From assembly GCF_016900375.1 (NCBI RefSeq), contig NZ_JACJKB010000006.1, forward strand, positions 1 through 64,000: a stretch of DNA of 64,000 bases. The letters are read 5' to 3'. Under the pieces are notes generated by a model that was not told the origin of the DNA, searched no databases, and saw only the letters and a program-made list of their open reading frames with translations. Each line of letters begins with the position of its first letter. The first letter of the stretch is position 1. The position numbers were made by a program, and so were the translations under genes. Below are positions 53,568 to 61,387 of the stretch, piece by piece. Source of the stretch: Collinsella tanakaei (GTDB lineage Bacteria > Actinomycetota > Coriobacteriia > Coriobacteriales > Coriobacteriaceae).

Positions 53568-54625
53568 CATGAAAGTTCGGGGCCTGTCCCCAAACTTTCA
53601 TCGAGGGAGCGGATGATGCGGGCGGCTGCACGGGCGTCATCGCGGGTGATGCCGCGGTAGAAGACGAGGCGTACGAGGGTGCCCATGACCGGCTTGATGG
53701 CAAGGCCGCGCTCGGCCGCAAGCTCGCAGTAGCGGATGGCGTCGACCCCGAGCGGCTTCGGGTCGATGACCACGATGTTGGTGGAAACCGTTCCCACGAT
53801 GGGGGTGTGCTCGAGGCCCGCGATGCCCTCGGCGCAGATGCGGGCGCTCTCGTGGTCCTCGGCAAGGCGGTCGACCATGTGCTCGAGGGCGTAGATGCCC
53901 GGGGCGGCGATGATACCCGCCTGCCGCATGGCTCCGCCGAGAGCCTTGCGTGCGCGGCGCACCTTGAGGATGGTCTCCTGGTCGCCGCAGACAAGCGAGC
54001 CGACCGGCGCGGAGAGCCCCTTGGACAAGCAGAACATGACGGTGTCGGCATGGCGGCAGAGCTCGGCGACGTCGGCACCGAGAGCGATGGCGGCGTTGAA
54101 GATTCGAGCACCGTCCATGTGGACGCGCACGCCTGCCGCCTGCGCAAGCTTGTACACGGCGGCGAGGCGCTCGGCGGGAATGGGGGCGCCACCGGCGAAG
54201 TTCAGGGTGTTCTCGACGCATACGAGGTCGATGGGTTGCTCGGCAAGCTCGCGCTCGATGTCCTCGAGCAGCGGCAGGCCGGCTTCATCGTGGCGATAGG
54301 TACGTGCGGCCATGCGTCCATATGCAGAGTCGAACAGATACGGCTCGCTTTTCATGAAGTGCTGCAGCTCGTCGACGAGCAGCGTCGATCCCGGCGCCGC
54401 CTGCGCGAGCACGGCTGCGCTGTTGGCCATGGTGCCCGAGGGGAAGAGCACGGCCGCCTGCTTGCCGGTGATGCGCGCCGCAAGGTCCTCGAGCTCGTTG
54501 ACCGTGGGATCCTCTCCGCGGCCGAGTTCGTGCGTGCGGTCGTCGTCGCCCAGCTGGGCGGTCAGGATGGTCTCGAGCATCTCAGGCGTAGGCTGGCTCA
54601 GTGTGTCGCTGCGCAGGTCGATCAT
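53567..54625 (-). CDS. Low-specificity L-threonine aldolase (PLP enzyme)
   Basis: The 352-residue beta-eliminating lyase cleaves L-threonine or allo-threonine to glycine and acetaldehyde. Family marks are the start MIDLRSDTLSQPTPEML, GKQAAVLFPSGTMAN, VCVENTLNFAGG, HMDGARIFNAA and the PLP lysine in MFCLSKGLSAPVGS. GAGGAGG precedes the ATG at 54625. The last ten codons and stop lie inside palindromic repeat copy B, so the C-terminus (ESLGTGPELS) is repeat-encoded. Confidence 0.88.
   Translation of the reverse strand: MIDLRSDTLSQPTPEMLETILTAQLGDDDRTHELGRGEDPTVNELEDLAARITGKQAAVLFPSGTMANSAAVLAQAAPGSTLLVDELQHFMKSEPYLFDSAYGRMAARTYRHDEAGLPLLEDIERELAEQPIDLVCVENTLNFAGGAPIPAERLAAVYKLAQAAGVRVHMDGARIFNAAIALGADVAELCRHADTVMFCLSKGLSAPVGSLVCGDQETILKVRRARKALGGAMRQAGIIAAPGIYALEHMVDRLAEDHESARICAEGIAGLEHTPIVGTVSTNIVVIDPKPLGVDAIRYCELAAERGLAIKPVMGTLVRLVFYRGITRDDARAAARIIRSLDESLGTGPELS
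53570..53600. repeat. Palindromic repeat, copy B
   Basis: TGAAAGTTCGGGG at 53570-53582 and CCCCAAACTTTCA at 53588-53600 with one mismatch and a 5-nt loop CCTGT. It overlaps the 3' end of the threonine aldolase gene. Confidence 0.85.
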
Positions 54626-54709
54626 GGCGGGCCTCCTCAAATCGTTCGGCTGCTTCTATTGTCCCATGGCCTCTTCCAGCTACGTCCCCAAAGGTGCCAA
54701 GGGCAACCG

Positions 54710-54740
54710 TGAAAGTTTGGGACCTGTCCCCAAACTTGCA
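54710..54740. repeat. Palindromic repeat, copy C
   Basis: TGAAAGTTTGGG at 54710-54721 and CCCCAAACTTGCA at 54728-54740 (one mismatch). It lies 85 bp upstream of the aldolase start, so with copy B it brackets that gene. Confidence 0.85.
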
Positions 54741-54774
54741 TGAGATTCTCGACCCACGGGGCACTTTAGTTTGC

Positions 54775-54796
54775 TACACTGCATTACATTGCAGTG
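54775..54796 (+). promoter_or_regulatory. leu promoter -10 with overlapping dyad
   Basis: An extended -10, TGCTACACT, ends at 54780. Overlapping it is the perfect dyad CACTGCA-TTACAT-TGCAGTG (54777-54796), placed at the likely start of transcription and about 40 bp before the leader peptide. It is a candidate operator. The -35 is weak. Confidence 0.55.
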
Positions 54797-54837
54797 GCGG
54801 TTCTGACGGACCGCTCGCATACGAAAGGACGGAACGC

Positions 54838-54936
54838 ATGGATATCAGGGAGCACAGCATGGTTGCGCGCGCCTTCGCGCCTGCCGCTGAGCTGTCCCTA
54901 AACCTAGCGCTCCTACTAGCTGCCAATGCGCGCTAG
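54838..54936 (+). CDS. leuL: leu operon leader peptide
   Basis: A 32-residue peptide starting MDIREHSM and ending AELSLNLALLLAANAR. Six of its ten residues around LSLNLALLL are leucine, four of them written with CTA, a codon avoided elsewhere in this GC-rich genome. GAAAGGACGG precedes the ATG. A terminator follows 43 bp later and then leuA. This is the classic layout for ribosome-mediated attenuation: stalling at scarce leucyl-tRNA would favour read-through. Confidence 0.88.
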   Translation: MDIREHSMVARAFAPAAELSLNLALLLAANAR

Positions 54937-54979
54937 GGTCCTTCGTTTACCTTGATGGCGTAACGCCACGACTCGTCTG

Positions 54980-55050
54980 AAGCACCCCACCGCGCATCTG
55001 ACCGCTGCCTTGCAGGGCGTGACGCGCGACGGGGTGCTTTTCCGTTTTTC
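54980..55050 (+). terminator. leu attenuator terminator
   Basis: AAGCACCCC (54980-54988) and GGGGTGCTT (55031-55039) pair, with inner GCGC pairs, followed by TTCCGTTTTT. It lies between the leader peptide and leuA. Confidence 0.85.
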
Positions 55051-55125
55051 AGCGATGCGAGCCGCCACCTCCTGCGGGCCCGAGTGAAATCCGTCGACCG
55101 GCACGATTACCAGGAGGAACCGCAT

Positions 55126-56661
55126 ATGACCAGAAAGATCGCCATCTTCGATACCACGCTGCGTGACGGCGAGCAGTCGCCCGGCGCGAGCATGAACACC
55201 GAGGAAAAGCTCATCATCGCGCGCCAGCTCATCCGCATGAATGTCGACGTCATCGAGGCCGGTTTCCCCATCTCGAGCCCGGGCGACTTCAAGAGCGTGG
55301 CCGAGATCGGCCGCCTCGCTGGCGACAAGTGCACGGTCTGCGGCCTGACGCGCGCCGTCGACAAGGACATCGAGGTCGCGGCTGAGGCCCTGAAGACCGC
55401 CAAGCGCCCGCGTATCCACACCGGCCTGGGCGTGTCGCCCTCGCACCTGCGCGACAAGCTGCGCCTGACCGAGGACGAGGCCATCGAGCGCGCCATCCAT
55501 GCGGTCAAGTTCGCCCGCAACTTCGTGGACGACGTCGAGTTCTACGCAGAGGACGCCGGCCGCGCCGATCAGGACTTCCTCGTTCGCATCATCGAGGCTG
55601 CCGTCAAGGCGGGCGCCACGGTCGTGAACATCCCCGACACCACCGGCTACAACATGCCGTGGGAGTTCGGCGCGCGCATCCGCGACCTGCGCGAGCGCGT
55701 CGATGGCATCGAGGACGTGACCATCTCCGTCCATACGCACAACGACCTCGGCATGGCCACCGCTCTGGCGCTCGAGAGCGTCCGCAACGGCGCCACGCAG
55801 ATCGAGTGCACTATCAACGGCCTGGGTGAGCGCGCGGGCAACACCTCGCTCGAAGAGGTCGTCATGGCCATCAAGATGCACGGCCGCGAGCTCGATGCCC
55901 ACACCGACATCGTCACGCAGGAGCTCACCCACGCGAGCAAGCTCGTGAGCTCCATCACCGGCATCATGGTCCAGCCCAACAAGGCCATCGTCGGTGCCAA
56001 CGCCTTCGCGCACTCTTCGGGCATCCACCAGGACGGCGTGCTGAAGGCGCGTGATACCTACGAGATCATCGACCCCGCCGACGTCGGCGCCGCCGGCTCG
56101 CAGATCATCCTGTCCGCCCGCTCCGGCCACGCCGCGCTGCGCCACCGCATGTCCGAGCTCGGCTACACGTTTACCGACGAGGAGTTCGAGGGTATCTACC
56201 AGACCTTCCTCGAGGTCGCCGACAAGAAGAAGGAAGTGTACGACGAGGACCTCGAGTCCATCGTGCACGAGCGCGAGCGCGTCACCTCCGCCATCTGGAC
56301 CCTCGGTGCGGTCCAGGTGTCCTGCGGCTTCCCGCTCACCCCGACGGCCACGCTCACCCTCGTGGACGAGACTGGCGAGGAGCACACCGTCGCCGCCTAC
56401 GGTACCGGCCCGGTGGACGCCGTCTACAAGGCCGTCGACCAGATCGTGAACGTCGAGAACGATCTCTCCGAGTTCTCGATCAAGTCCATCACCCGCGGTA
56501 TCGACGCGCTGGGCGAGGTCACGGTGCGCGTGACCGCCGGCAACGGCGAGGTCTACATCGGCCGCGGCAGCGATAACGACATCATCGTGTCGTCCACGAA
56601 GGCCTACATCAACGCGCTGAACCGCCTGATCTCCGACCAGCGCGAGGCGGCCGCCAAGTAG
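55126..56661 (+). CDS. leuA: 2-isopropylmalate synthase
   Basis: The 511-residue enzyme condenses acetyl-CoA with 2-oxoisovalerate, the first leucine-specific step. The TIM barrel has [16 protein letters not shown], the metal HTHNDLGMA and [15 protein letters not shown]. The C-terminal third (about 390-511) is the leucine-sensing regulatory domain ([15 protein letters not shown] and following). CAGGAGGAA precedes the ATG. Regulation is by feedback and by the upstream attenuator. Confidence 0.96.
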   Translation: MTRKIAIFDTTLRDGEQSPGASMNTEEKLIIARQLIRMNVDVIEAGFPISSPGDFKSVAEIGRLAGDKCTVCGLTRAVDKDIEVAAEALKTAKRPRIHTGLGVSPSHLRDKLRLTEDEAIERAIHAVKFARNFVDDVEFYAEDAGRADQDFLVRIIEAAVKAGATVVNIPDTTGYNMPWEFGARIRDLRERVDGIEDVTISVHTHNDLGMATALALESVRNGATQIECTINGLGERAGNTSLEEVVMAIKMHGRELDAHTDIVTQELTHASKLVSSITGIMVQPNKAIVGANAFAHSSGIHQDGVLKARDTYEIIDPADVGAAGSQIILSARSGHAALRHRMSELGYTFTDEEFEGIYQTFLEVADKKKEVYDEDLESIVHERERVTSAIWTLGAVQVSCGFPLTPTATLTLVDETGEEHTVAAYGTGPVDAVYKAVDQIVNVENDLSEFSIKSITRGIDALGEVTVRVTAGNGEVYIGRGSDNDIIVSSTKAYINALNRLISDQREAAAK

Positions 56662-56670
56662 CAAGAACCG

Positions 56671-56706
56671 TTCGGACCCGGCCGACAGATTGGGGCCGGG
56701 TCCGAA
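56671..56706 (+). repeat. Perfect hairpin between leuA and leuC
   Basis: 13-bp arms TTCGGACCCGGCC and GGCCGGGTCCGAA around a 10-nt loop, then CTTGTCGC. It starts 10 bp past the leuA stop without a T-run. Related to the block at 30171-30203. It may set the leuA to leuCDB mRNA ratio. Confidence 0.7.
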
Positions 56707-56751
56707 CTTGTCGCAACCCGACATACCCGAGCAATCGAAGGAGAACTACCC

Positions 56752-58020
56752 ATGCCAAGACCCATGACCGTGGCCGAGAAGATCCTTGCAGCGCATGCCG
56801 GCCTCGAAGAGGTTCGCCCCGGCCAGCTCGTCGAGTGCGATCTGGACATCGTGCTGGCAAACGACATCACCGCGCCGATCGCCATCGACGTGTTCCATGA
56901 GCTGGGCGCCACCGAGGTCTTTGACCGCGACCGCGTGTGCCTCGTGCCCGACCACTACGCGCCCAACAAGGACATCAAGAGCGCCGAGCAGACCAAGAAG
57001 ATGCGCGACTTCGCCCACGAGCAGAAGGTGACGCATTACTGGGAGCAGGGCTGCGCGGGCATCGAGCACGCGCTGCTGCCCGAGACCGGCACCGTCGTGC
57101 CGGGCGACCTCATCATCGGCGCCGACTCGCACACCTGCACCTACGGTGCTCTGGGCGCATTCTCGACCGGCGTGGGCTCCACCGACGCCGGCGTGGGCCT
57201 TGCCACCGGCCGCGCGTGGTTCAAGGTGCCGCCCACCATCAAGTTCGAGATCGAGGGCGACCTCGTCGACGGCGCCTCCGCCAAGGACGTCATCCTGCAT
57301 ATCATCGGCCTCATCGGCGTCGACGGCGCCCTGTACCAGGCCATGGAGTTCACCGGCTCCACCATTCGCAACATGTCGATGGAAGGCCGCATGACCATCT
57401 CCAACATGGCCATCGAGGCCGGCGGCAAGGCGGGCATCATGGAGGTCGACGACGTCGCACGCGCATGGCTCGAGGGCCGCTGCCAGCGCGAGTACGTCGA
57501 GTACCATGCCGATCCGGATGCTGAGTACGCCCAGGTCATCCACATCGACGCCGCCGACATCAAGCCCTGCGTGTCCTGGCCGCATCTGCCGTCCAACACG
57601 CATCCGGTGAGCGAGTCCACGCACATCACCATCGACCAGGCGGTCATCGGCAGCTGCACGAACGGCCGCATCGAGGACATGCGCGCCGCCGCCGAGGTGC
57701 TGCGCGGCCGTACGGTCAACCCCAACGTCCGCTGCATCGTCATCCCCGCCACGCAGGCTGTCTTCAAGCAGTGCATGGCCGAGGGCCTGGCCGACGTGTT
57801 CATCGACGCCGGTTGCGTGTTCTCCACGCCGACCTGCGGCCCCTGCCTGGGCGGATACATGGGCATTCTCGCCGCGGGCGAGCGCTGCGTGTCCACCACC
57901 AACCGCAACTTCGTCGGCCGCATGGGCGATCCAACCTCCGAGGTCTATCTGGCGAGCCCCGCTGTTGCCGCCGCCAGCGCCGTCGCCGGCCACATCGCCG
58001 CCCCGTCCGACATCCAGTAA
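56752..58020 (+). CDS. leuC: 3-isopropylmalate dehydratase large subunit
   Basis: The 422-residue aconitase-family subunit carries the 4Fe-4S cluster. Features are the early LECDLDIVLANDITAP-like region, GADSHTCTYGALGAF, the cluster cysteines in GSCTNGRIEDM and FSTPTCGPCLGGYMG, and the C-terminal NRNFVGRMG. It is the short (about 420-residue) form shared by many anaerobes and archaea. It isomerises 2- to 3-isopropylmalate with LeuD, 12 bp downstream. Confidence 0.95.
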   Translation: MPRPMTVAEKILAAHAGLEEVRPGQLVECDLDIVLANDITAPIAIDVFHELGATEVFDRDRVCLVPDHYAPNKDIKSAEQTKKMRDFAHEQKVTHYWEQGCAGIEHALLPETGTVVPGDLIIGADSHTCTYGALGAFSTGVGSTDAGVGLATGRAWFKVPPTIKFEIEGDLVDGASAKDVILHIIGLIGVDGALYQAMEFTGSTIRNMSMEGRMTISNMAIEAGGKAGIMEVDDVARAWLEGRCQREYVEYHADPDAEYAQVIHIDAADIKPCVSWPHLPSNTHPVSESTHITIDQAVIGSCTNGRIEDMRAAAEVLRGRTVNPNVRCIVIPATQAVFKQCMAEGLADVFIDAGCVFSTPTCGPCLGGYMGILAAGERCVSTTNRNFVGRMGDPTSEVYLASPAVAAASAVAGHIAAPSDIQ

Positions 58021-58032
58021 GGAGACTCAACC

Positions 58033-58533
58033 ATGCACTTCGAAGGCACCGTTTTCCGTTATGGGCGCGATGTCGACACCGACGTCATCATTCCGGCCCG
58101 CTACCTCAACAGCTCCGACCACGCGCATCTCGCCGCGCATGCCATGGAGGATCTCGACCCCACGTTCGCCACGCGCGTGAAGCCCGGCGACATCGTCGTG
58201 GCCGAGGAGAACTTCGGCTGCGGCTCCTCGCGCGAGCACGCGCCGGTGGCCATCAAGGCGGCGGGCGTGTCGTGCGTCATCGCCAAGAGCTTCGCGCGCA
58301 TCTTCTACCGCAACGCCATCAACGTGGGCCTCGCGATCCTCGAGTGCCCCGAGGCCGTGGATGCCATCGCCGACGGCGCGAAGGTCGCTGTCGACACCGA
58401 GACGGGTACCATCACCAACCTGGACACGGGCGCGACGTTCACCGCCGAGCCGTTCCCGCCCTTCATCGCCGAGATCATCGAGGCGGGCGGTCTGGTCGAG
58501 CGCACCCGCGCCAAGCTGGCGGCCGGGAAGTAA
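58033..58533 (+). CDS. leuD: 3-isopropylmalate dehydratase small subunit
   Basis: The 166-residue swivel-domain partner of LeuC has the family segments [33 protein letters not shown] and [21 protein letters not shown] precedes the ATG. Short LeuD matches the short LeuC form. Confidence 0.95.
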   Translation: MHFEGTVFRYGRDVDTDVIIPARYLNSSDHAHLAAHAMEDLDPTFATRVKPGDIVVAEENFGCGSSREHAPVAIKAAGVSCVIAKSFARIFYRNAINVGLAILECPEAVDAIADGAKVAVDTETGTITNLDTGATFTAEPFPPFIAEIIEAGGLVERTRAKLAAGK

Positions 58534-58602
58534 GGCGCGGCCATGCCTCTCGATAACCCGTTTGCATCTGGACCCAGCTCGATCAATTGGAGTTGCAACG
58601 TC

Positions 58603-59709
58603 ATGAAGACCTATAAGATTTGCTGCCTGCCCGGCGACGGCATCGGCCCCGAGATCATGGCCGAGGGCAAGAAGGTGCTCGAGGCCGTGGGCAGGAAGTT
58701 CGGCGTGTTGTTTGCCTGCGAGGATGCGCTTATCGGCGGCTCGGCCATCGATGCGACCGGCACCGCGCTACCCGACGCGACCCTCGATGCTGCCAAGGTG
58801 TCCGACGCCGTGCTGCTCGCCGCGGTCGGCGGTCCCAAGTGGGATACGACCGACCCCGCCGCGCCGCGCCCGGAGCAGGGCCTGCTCAAGATCCGTAAGG
58901 AGCTCGGTCTCTACACCAATCTGCGCCCCGTGCAGATCTTCTCGGCGCTCGCCGGCGCCTCGACGCTCAAGCCCGAGGTCATCGACGGCGTGGATATGAT
59001 GATCGTGCGCGAGCTCACCGGTGGCCTGTACTTCGGCCGTCGCGAGCGCTTCTACGACGAGGAGGGTGCGGGCACGGGCGGCAAGCCCGGCCAGCGCGCC
59101 TACGATACGCTCGAGTACCGCGAGTACGAGATCGAGCGCATCGCCCGCCAGGCGTTTGAGGCCGCCCGTAAGCGCCGCGGCAAGGTGGCGAGCGTGGACA
59201 AGGCCAACGTGCTCGAGACGAGCCGCATGTGGCGCGAGATCGTCCACCGCATCGGCGAGGCCGAGTATCCCGACGTGGCGCTCGAGGACGTGCTCGTGGA
59301 CAACGCCGCCATGCAGCTCATCAACCGTCCCGCCGACTTCGACGTCGTAGTGACCGAGAACATGTTCGGCGACATCCTGTCCGACGAGGCCGCCCAGATC
59401 ACCGGATCGCTCGGCATGCTCGCATCCGCGAGCCTGGGCGACGGCGTGGCGCTCTACGAGCCGAGCCACGGTTCCGCGCCCGACATCGCCGGCCAGGGCA
59501 TTGCCAACCCGCTCGCGCAGATCCTGTCCGTCGAGATGATGCTGCGCTACAGCTTCGACATGGGCGAGGCAGCCGACGCCATCCGCGCCGCCGTGACCGC
59601 CGTGCTCGATGACGGCTTGCGCACGCGCGACATCGCCGACGCGTCGACGCCTGCGGAGGACATCCTGGGCACCGCCGCCATGGGCGATGCCGTTGTAGCA
59701 CGGCTGTAG
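58603..59709 (+). CDS. leuB: 3-isopropylmalate dehydrogenase
   Basis: The 368-residue NAD-dependent enzyme oxidises 3-isopropylmalate. It shows [14 protein letters not shown], the ELTGGLYFG substrate loop, [13 protein letters not shown], and the late [20 protein letters not shown] with [13 protein letters not shown]. The ATG at 58603 follows GGAG; an in-frame ATG at 58543 would add 20 residues but has a poorer site. It is the last gene of the operon and is followed by a terminator. Confidence 0.95.
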   Translation: MKTYKICCLPGDGIGPEIMAEGKKVLEAVGRKFGVLFACEDALIGGSAIDATGTALPDATLDAAKVSDAVLLAAVGGPKWDTTDPAAPRPEQGLLKIRKELGLYTNLRPVQIFSALAGASTLKPEVIDGVDMMIVRELTGGLYFGRRERFYDEEGAGTGGKPGQRAYDTLEYREYEIERIARQAFEAARKRRGKVASVDKANVLETSRMWREIVHRIGEAEYPDVALEDVLVDNAAMQLINRPADFDVVVTENMFGDILSDEAAQITGSLGMLASASLGDGVALYEPSHGSAPDIAGQGIANPLAQILSVEMMLRYSFDMGEAADAIRAAVTAVLDDGLRTRDIADASTPAEDILGTAAMGDAVVARL

Positions 59710-59740
59710 GCTTTTTCGGAGAGAAGCTTCGCTAGGAATT

Positions 59741-59778
59741 CGACCGGCCCGAAGGTTCGCCTTCGGGCCGGTCGCGTT
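59741..59778. terminator. Terminator of the leu operon
   Basis: CGACCGGCCCGAAGG and CCTTCGGGCCGGTCG long perfect stem followed by CGTTTCG. It also lies just past the stop of the convergent antitoxin gene. Confidence 0.75.
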
Positions 59779-59788
59779 TCGGGGCGTT

Positions 59789-60058
59789 TCAAGCTGTCGC
59801 GATAATCTGCCTCACAGAAGCGAGGGCTTCTTCTGGCGTGTAGCGCGTGTCGGTTTCGACGGCCTGTCGTTCCGCCTCTTTCAGCTTGCGGTAGACTTCG
59901 CTGTCAAACTCGAGCGAGCGGAATGTCTTCATACCCATGGATGTCGTATCTGCAGAGCCGTCTCGAACAGAAATGGCTGACTCGCTGCCGTCATGGACGT
60001 CGTGGGAAATCTCTGTGAACTTGTTTTGCAAACCGGATATCGTGCGAATGCTCTGCAT
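59789..60058 (-). CDS. Phd/YefM-type antitoxin
   Basis: The 89-residue protein starts MQSIRTISGLQNKFTEISHD, the typical prevent-host-death opening, and ends with a charged tail containing RSLEFDSEVYRKLKEAE. The middle strand that is usually LTKNGxGDMVVMS reads ISVRDGSADTTSMGM, a divergent version. AGAAGGA precedes the ATG. No RelE/Doc-type toxin follows it (the leu terminator does), so it is an orphan or works with a neighbour. Confidence 0.75.
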   Translation of the reverse strand: MQSIRTISGLQNKFTEISHDVHDGSESAISVRDGSADTTSMGMKTFRSLEFDSEVYRKLKEAERQAVETDTRYTPEEALASVRQIIATA

Positions 60059-60214
60059 GGCAGTCCTTCTTTTCGAGACGGTTATCGAAAAAGATAGCAC
60101 GCAGTTGCTCAAGACTTCTTTATCGAAAGTGACTAGTAGCGTGAGCATCGAAGATATATGGGGGATCGGAGGAGTACGGTTCCTCCTTTCCCTTGAATAC
60201 CCGCGAGCGTGATT

Positions 60215-60490
60215 CTACAGATAGAACGTCATATCGCCATGGAAATAAGCTTTCCAGCGGTCGCATATCTCTTCATGGTTCATCATCACGAAGTCCATAA
60301 CGTTTGCCAGATCGTGTTTAGTGAGTCTGCTGCCGTTGCTTGCAAGCTTGCAGCCTCCGTTCCGAGTAAGCCATATCTTCGTGGCGCCTGCCGATGGCTT
60401 TCCCTTCGATACGTGAACGTGCACGGGCTCCCCGTTCTCACCCGTCCAAAAATAGATGGCAAAGCCCTGGAACAGATACAGCCTAGGCAT
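60215..60490 (-). CDS. DUF4160-family protein
   Basis: The 91-residue protein has the family core FQGFAIYFWTGENGEPVHVH and a C-terminal helix with NHEEICDRWKAYF. DUF4160 proteins usually sit beside a DUF2442-type partner and are suspected toxin-antitoxin components; activity is unproven. Its start overlaps the upstream gene by 8 bp. Confidence 0.82.
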   Translation of the reverse strand: MPRLYLFQGFAIYFWTGENGEPVHVHVSKGKPSAGATKIWLTRNGGCKLASNGSRLTKHDLANVMDFVMMNHEEICDRWKAYFHGDMTFYL

Positions 60491-60743
60491 ATGATTTTGA
60501 CGCCTCCCGAGCGAGGCGCAGAATCAGGGGCGCGTTGTTGTGAACGAAGGAATCGAGATATGCCATATCGTCGGCGCTGAATCCTTCGACATCCGACCAT
60601 TCAAATGAGGGGAGAAGACAGCGTGCCGAGTCGAATCCAAGTTCGATGGGCCTTTCAATAGACAGCTCTACGGTTCCATCGTCCAAAACATCTGAATACG
60701 CGAGCTGAGTGCCATCCTCTAGTTCGACATAGGTATAGAACAC
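60483..60743 (-). CDS. Small partner protein of DUF4160
   Basis: An 86-residue acidic protein starting FYTYVELEDGTQLAYSDVL after the initiator, with RCLLPSFEWSDVEGFS in the middle. The GTG at 60743 is preferred because AAAGGAGG lies 5 nt upstream; an ATG at 60758 would place that site inside the gene. It resembles the DUF2442-like proteins found next to DUF4160. An 8-bp overlap couples the two. Confidence 0.7.
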   Translation of the reverse strand: MFYTYVELEDGTQLAYSDVLDDGTVELSIERPIELGFDSARCLLPSFEWSDVEGFSADDMAYLDSFVHNNAPLILRLAREASKSYA

Positions 60744-60808
60744 GGTTCCTCCTTTCATTTACGATTGAGTATACCCGCGATACGACCGACTTTGCGATTG
60801 AGGCGTCT

Positions 60809-61243
60809 ATGACAGTTGAACGGCTGACAGAAGACCTGCTCGAGCGTCTGCTGACGGCGGATAGCCCGGAGGAGTATCTCGACTGCGACTATCTGGTCGA
60901 TCAGGAGCTGGTGGACTATCTCGAGCAGCTTCGGCGGGAACGCGGCCTGAAAAAGGCCGACGTGATCCGCGGATCGGCGCTGAACAGCACCTTCGTGTAC
61001 GACATTTTCAACGGCAAAAGCAAGCCGGGGCGCAACAACGCGATCATGCTGGCTTTTGGTTTGCACTGCAGCCTGAGGGAGACCCAGCGCCTGCTGCGTC
61101 TGGTGGGCGTGGCAGAGCTTTGGCCCAAAAACCGGCGCGACGCCATCATCATCTGGTGCATCAACCAGGGGGACGACCTTACCGCATGCGATGAGGAGCT
61201 CTGGAGGCTCGGGGAGGAGACCTTGGTCGATCCGGAATCGTAA
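60809..61243 (+). CDS. XRE-type helix-turn-helix regulator
   Basis: The 144-residue protein has a predicted HTH at about 40-100 (LRRERGLKKADVIRGSALN, then FNGKSKPGRNNAIMLAFGL) and an N-terminal helical stretch. Such short regulators are found next to membrane Ser/Thr kinases in Coriobacteriia, as here, with the kinase 145 bp downstream. Its gene diverges from the DUF4160 pair. Target genes unknown. Confidence 0.78.
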   Translation: MTVERLTEDLLERLLTADSPEEYLDCDYLVDQELVDYLEQLRRERGLKKADVIRGSALNSTFVYDIFNGKSKPGRNNAIMLAFGLHCSLRETQRLLRLVGVAELWPKNRRDAIIIWCINQGDDLTACDEELWRLGEETLVDPES

Positions 61244-61387
61244 GGGGCCGGGCGGCCGCGCTCTCGCACGGCAGGCGCATGCTCGTCGGATTTGCCGTGT
61301 TGCGGGCGCCATTCAAGCCCTCGTTTCGGCTGTCATTCCGGTAGGATTGCAGAGGGTGCCGGATCGTGCGTGGGGAGGTGCACGGAA

